A DNA stretch of 7,985 bases from positions 1 to 7,985 of the forward strand of contig JBIOYR010000145.1 in the NCBI GenBank assembly GCA_044870245.1, written 5' to 3'. Below are positions 5,781 through 7,985 of this stretch, in pieces (positions within the stretch are counted from its first letter, which is position 1; each line of letters starts with the position of its first letter). The position numbers and the translations under genes were made by a program. This DNA is from DATAFF01 sp044870245 (GTDB lineage Bacteria > Pseudomonadota > Alphaproteobacteria > Rhizobiales > Aestuariivirgaceae). The notes beneath the pieces are model-generated. The model saw nothing but the letters and a program-made list of their open reading frames with translations. It searched no databases and was not told the origin of the DNA.

Positions 5781-6344
5781 TCACACCCGCATCCGGTCGA
5801 CGCCGCGCGAAATGGCGGCGATGCCGGTGCGCACCACCTCGACAAGCCCGAGCGGCTGCATCAGCGAAATGAATTGCTCGACCTTGCCGGTCTTGCCGGT
5901 GAGCTCGAAGACGAAGGATGCGTTGGTTGCATCGACAACGCGCGCCCGGAAGGCATCGGCCAGGCGCAGGGCCTCGACGCGGTGGTCGCCGGTTCCCGCC
6001 ACCTTGACCAGCGCCAGCTCGCGCTCGATGGCATTGCCGCTGACCGTCAGATCCGCCACCGAATGGACCGGCACCAGCCGCTCGAGCTGGCTCTTGATCT
6101 GCTGCAGCACCATCGGGGTGCCGCGGGTGACAATGGTGATGCGCGAGACATGGGCCTCATGCTCGGTCTCCGATACGGTGAGAGATTCGATGTTGTAGCC
6201 GCGGCCGGAGAACAGGCCGATGACCCGGGCGAGGACGCCCGGCTCGTTGTCGACGACAATCGACAGGGTGTGAGCCTCGATCGGATCCTTGCGATCCTCG
6301 AGGAAATAGGCCGATGCCGGCTGGTCGATCGCGGGCTTGGTCAT
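5781..6344 (-). CDS. ilvH: Acetolactate synthase small (regulatory) subunit
   Basis: Activates the catalytic subunit IlvB and gives feedback inhibition by valine. The 187 residues start with a short tail, then an ACT domain at about 25-100 with VDNEPGVLARVIGLFSGRGY (31-50) and NIESLTVSETE (51-61), then the C-terminal IlvH domain with GTGDHRVEALRLADAFRARV (117-136) and PLGLVEVVRTGIAAISRG (164-181). N33, G36 and N51 align with E. coli IlvH N11, G14 and N29, which from memory contribute to the valine site, so feedback control is probably kept. ATG at 6344 is chosen because AGGTGG lies about 8 bases upstream. A GTG at 6356, directly after the ilvB stop TAG, would add four residues. The stop is one base from the pdxJ start. 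Confidence 0.96.
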   Translation of the reverse strand: MTKPAIDQPASAYFLEDRKDPIEAHTLSIVVDNEPGVLARVIGLFSGRGYNIESLTVSETEHEAHVSRITIVTRGTPMVLQQIKSQLERLVPVHSVADLTVSGNAIERELALVKVAGTGDHRVEALRLADAFRARVVDATNASFVFELTGKTGKVEQFISLMQPLGLVEVVRTGIAAISRGVDRMRV

Positions 6345-6356
6345 GACTTTCACCAC

Positions 6357-7985
6357 CTACACCAGAACCTTGCCTTCGGCGCCGATCGCCTGGTCGATCT
6401 CGTCGTCCGGGACATCCTCGCCCAGCAGCATCTCGTGATGCGCCTTGCCGGAGGGGATCATCGGGAAGCAGTTGGCGAGATTGGCGACGCGGCAGTCGAA
6501 CAGCACCGGCGCCTTGACCTCGATCATCTCGCGGATCGCCTGATCGAGATCGCCGGGCTTGGCACAGCGGATGCCGTGGCAGCCATAGGCCTCGGCCAGC
6601 TTGACGAAATCGGGGAGCGCCTCGGAGTAGCTCTCCGACAGACGGTTGCCATGAAGCAGCTGCTGCCACTGGCGCACCATGCCCATATATTGATTGTTGA
6701 GGATGAAGATCTTGACGGGCAGCCGGTACTGCACCGCCGTCGACATCTCCTGCATGGTCATCTGCACCGAGGCATCGCCGGCAATGTCGATGACCAGCGA
6801 TTTCGGATGCGCCACCTGGACGCCGATCGCCGAGGGCAGGCCATAGCCCATGGTGCCGAGCCCGCCCGAGGTCATCCAGCGGTTGGGCTCCTCGAAGCGG
6901 AAGAACTGGGCAGCCCACATCTGATGCTGGCCGACCTCGGTGGTGATGTAGGTGTCGTGGCCGCGGGTCAGGGCATAGAGCCGCTCCAGCGCATATTGCG
7001 GCATGATGACGTCGTCGTTCCGCCGGTAGCGCAGGCAGTCACGCCGTCGCCAGCGGGCGATGTCCTTCCACCAGTCGTGGTGATTGTCCTGATCGGGCCA
7101 GGTCTTGCGATCATGCATCAGGCCCAGAATATCGCCGAGGACATTGGCGCAGTCGCCGACGATCGGGACATCGATCCGGACATTCTTGTTGATCGAGGAG
7201 GGATCGATGTCGATGTGAATCTTCTTCGAGCCGGGCGAGAAGGCATCGAGCCGGCCGGTGATGCGATCGTCGAACCGGGCGCCGACACACAGCATGACGT
7301 CGCAGCCATGCATTGCGAGATTGGCCTCGTAAGTGCCGTGCATGCCCAGCATGCCGAGCCAGTTCGGCCCGGAGGCGGGATAGGCGCCAAGGCCCATCAG
7401 GGTCGAGGTGATCGGGAAGCCGGTCTTCTCGACGAGCTCGCGCAGGCGGCGCGATGCCTCGGGGCCGGAGTTGATGACGCCGCCGCCCGAATAGATCAGC
7501 GGCCGCCTGGCCTGGAGCAGCAGCGCGACCGCCGCCTCGATGGCGACGGGGTCGCCCTTGACGCGCGGCCGGTAGGTCTTGTGCTCGATATTGGCGGGGC
7601 CGACATAGCGGCCCTTGGCGAATTGGACGTCCTTCGGGATGTCGACCACGACGGGGCCAGGGCGGCCATGGGTCGCGACATGGAAGGCCTCGTGCAGGAT
7701 GCGCGCCAGATCGTTGACATTCTTGACCAGGTAATTGTGCTTGGTGCACGGCCGGGTGATGCCGACGGTGTCGCATTCCTGGAAGGCGTCATTGCCGATC
7801 AGATGGGTCGGCACCTGGCCGGTGATGCAGACCATCGGGATCGAGTCCATCAGCGCGTCGGTGAGGCCGGTGACGGCGTTGGTGGCGCCCGGCCCCGAGG
7901 TGACGAGGACGACGCCGCATTTGCCGGTGGAGCGGGCATAGCCCTCGGCCATGTGGGTGGCGCCCTGCTCGTGACGCACCAGGAT
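6357..7985 (-). CDS. ilvB: Acetolactate synthase large (catalytic) subunit, N-terminus beyond the right edge
   Basis: First common step of valine, leucine and isoleucine synthesis: ThDP-dependent condensation of pyruvate with pyruvate or 2-oxobutyrate. The fragment holds 542 residues (numbered from the window edge); roughly 45 N-terminal residues are missing compared with the usual 580-590. It begins at ILVRHEQGATHMAEGYAR, which includes the catalytic ThDP-activating glutamate (E6). LVTSGPGATN (27-36) follows. The FAD/central domain covers about 140-290 with SGGGVINSG (166-174) and ARFDDRITG (236-244). The ThDP/Mg site is GDASVQMTMQE (403-413) through NNQYMGMVRQW (430-440), and the C-terminal motif is FPMIPSGKAHHEM (507-519). 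No inactivating change is seen. The enteric isozyme paired with IlvH is called IlvI, so that name is also possible. The stop lies 12 bases before the chosen ilvH ATG. Promoter and any leader or attenuator are outside the window. Confidence 0.97.
   Translation of the reverse strand: MLVRHEQGATHMAEGYARSTGKCGVVLVTSGPGATNAVTGLTDALMDSIPMVCITGQVPTHLIGNDAFQECDTVGITRPCTKHNYLVKNVNDLARILHEAFHVATHGRPGPVVVDIPKDVQFAKGRYVGPANIEHKTYRPRVKGDPVAIEAAVALLLQARRPLIYSGGGVINSGPEASRRLRELVEKTGFPITSTLMGLGAYPASGPNWLGMLGMHGTYEANLAMHGCDVMLCVGARFDDRITGRLDAFSPGSKKIHIDIDPSSINKNVRIDVPIVGDCANVLGDILGLMHDRKTWPDQDNHHDWWKDIARWRRRDCLRYRRNDDVIMPQYALERLYALTRGHDTYITTEVGQHQMWAAQFFRFEEPNRWMTSGGLGTMGYGLPSAIGVQVAHPKSLVIDIAGDASVQMTMQEMSTAVQYRLPVKIFILNNQYMGMVRQWQQLLHGNRLSESYSEALPDFVKLAEAYGCHGIRCAKPGDLDQAIREMIEVKAPVLFDCRVANLANCFPMIPSGKAHHEMLLGEDVPDDEIDQAIGAEGKVLV

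Overview
The window is high-GC chromosomal DNA, most likely from an alphaproteobacterium of the Rhizobiales/Hyphomicrobiales. This rests on recalled similarity, not a search: the S24-type regulator with its MFSHKQMWDAIDAL start, the PdxJ variant with a VNVNAIALLRN start, and the IlvB/IlvH sequences all look like proteins of that order. The genus cannot be read from the sequence. The window is densely coded, with seven genes and no gene-free stretch longer than about 130 bases.

Layout, left to right. (1) Positions 1-970, minus strand: a membrane-anchored family 2 glycosyltransferase whose C-terminus lies beyond the left edge. (2) Positions 1015-2061, minus: a bacterial type IB DNA topoisomerase with a complete catalytic set. 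(3) Positions 2071-3144, minus: class 2 (quinone-linked) dihydroorotate dehydrogenase, pyrD, which ends only 9 bases before the topoisomerase start. (4) Positions 3145-3272: a divergent control region with a 16-bp perfect dyad placed inside a good promoter. (5) Positions 3273-3902, plus: a LexA/CI-like helix-turn-helix regulator whose S24 peptidase-like domain has lost both catalytic residues. (6) Positions 3903-3965: a fold-back array of 7-base repeats between convergent genes. (7) Positions 3963-7985, minus: a branched-chain amino acid cluster in the transcription order ilvB (5' end cut by the right edge), ilvH, pdxJ, ilvC.

How the genes fit together. IlvB and IlvH form acetolactate synthase and IlvC carries out the next step of valine, leucine and isoleucine synthesis. 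pdxJ, for the vitamin B6 cofactor PLP, sits between ilvH and ilvC one base after the ilvH stop, so it is probably co-translated with the pathway. PLP is used by the aminotransferase and threonine dehydratase of the same pathway. The pyrD-topoisomerase-glycosyltransferase run looks like a second transcription unit, read away from the regulator gene.

I found no phage, transposon, CRISPR array, RNA gene or clearly new multi-gene system; most of the window is housekeeping. The parts most worth a second look are the apparently non-cleavable S24 regulator with its promoter-embedded dyad, the pdxJ insertion in the ilv cluster, the heptamer array, and a long perfect inverted repeat over the glycosyltransferase start.
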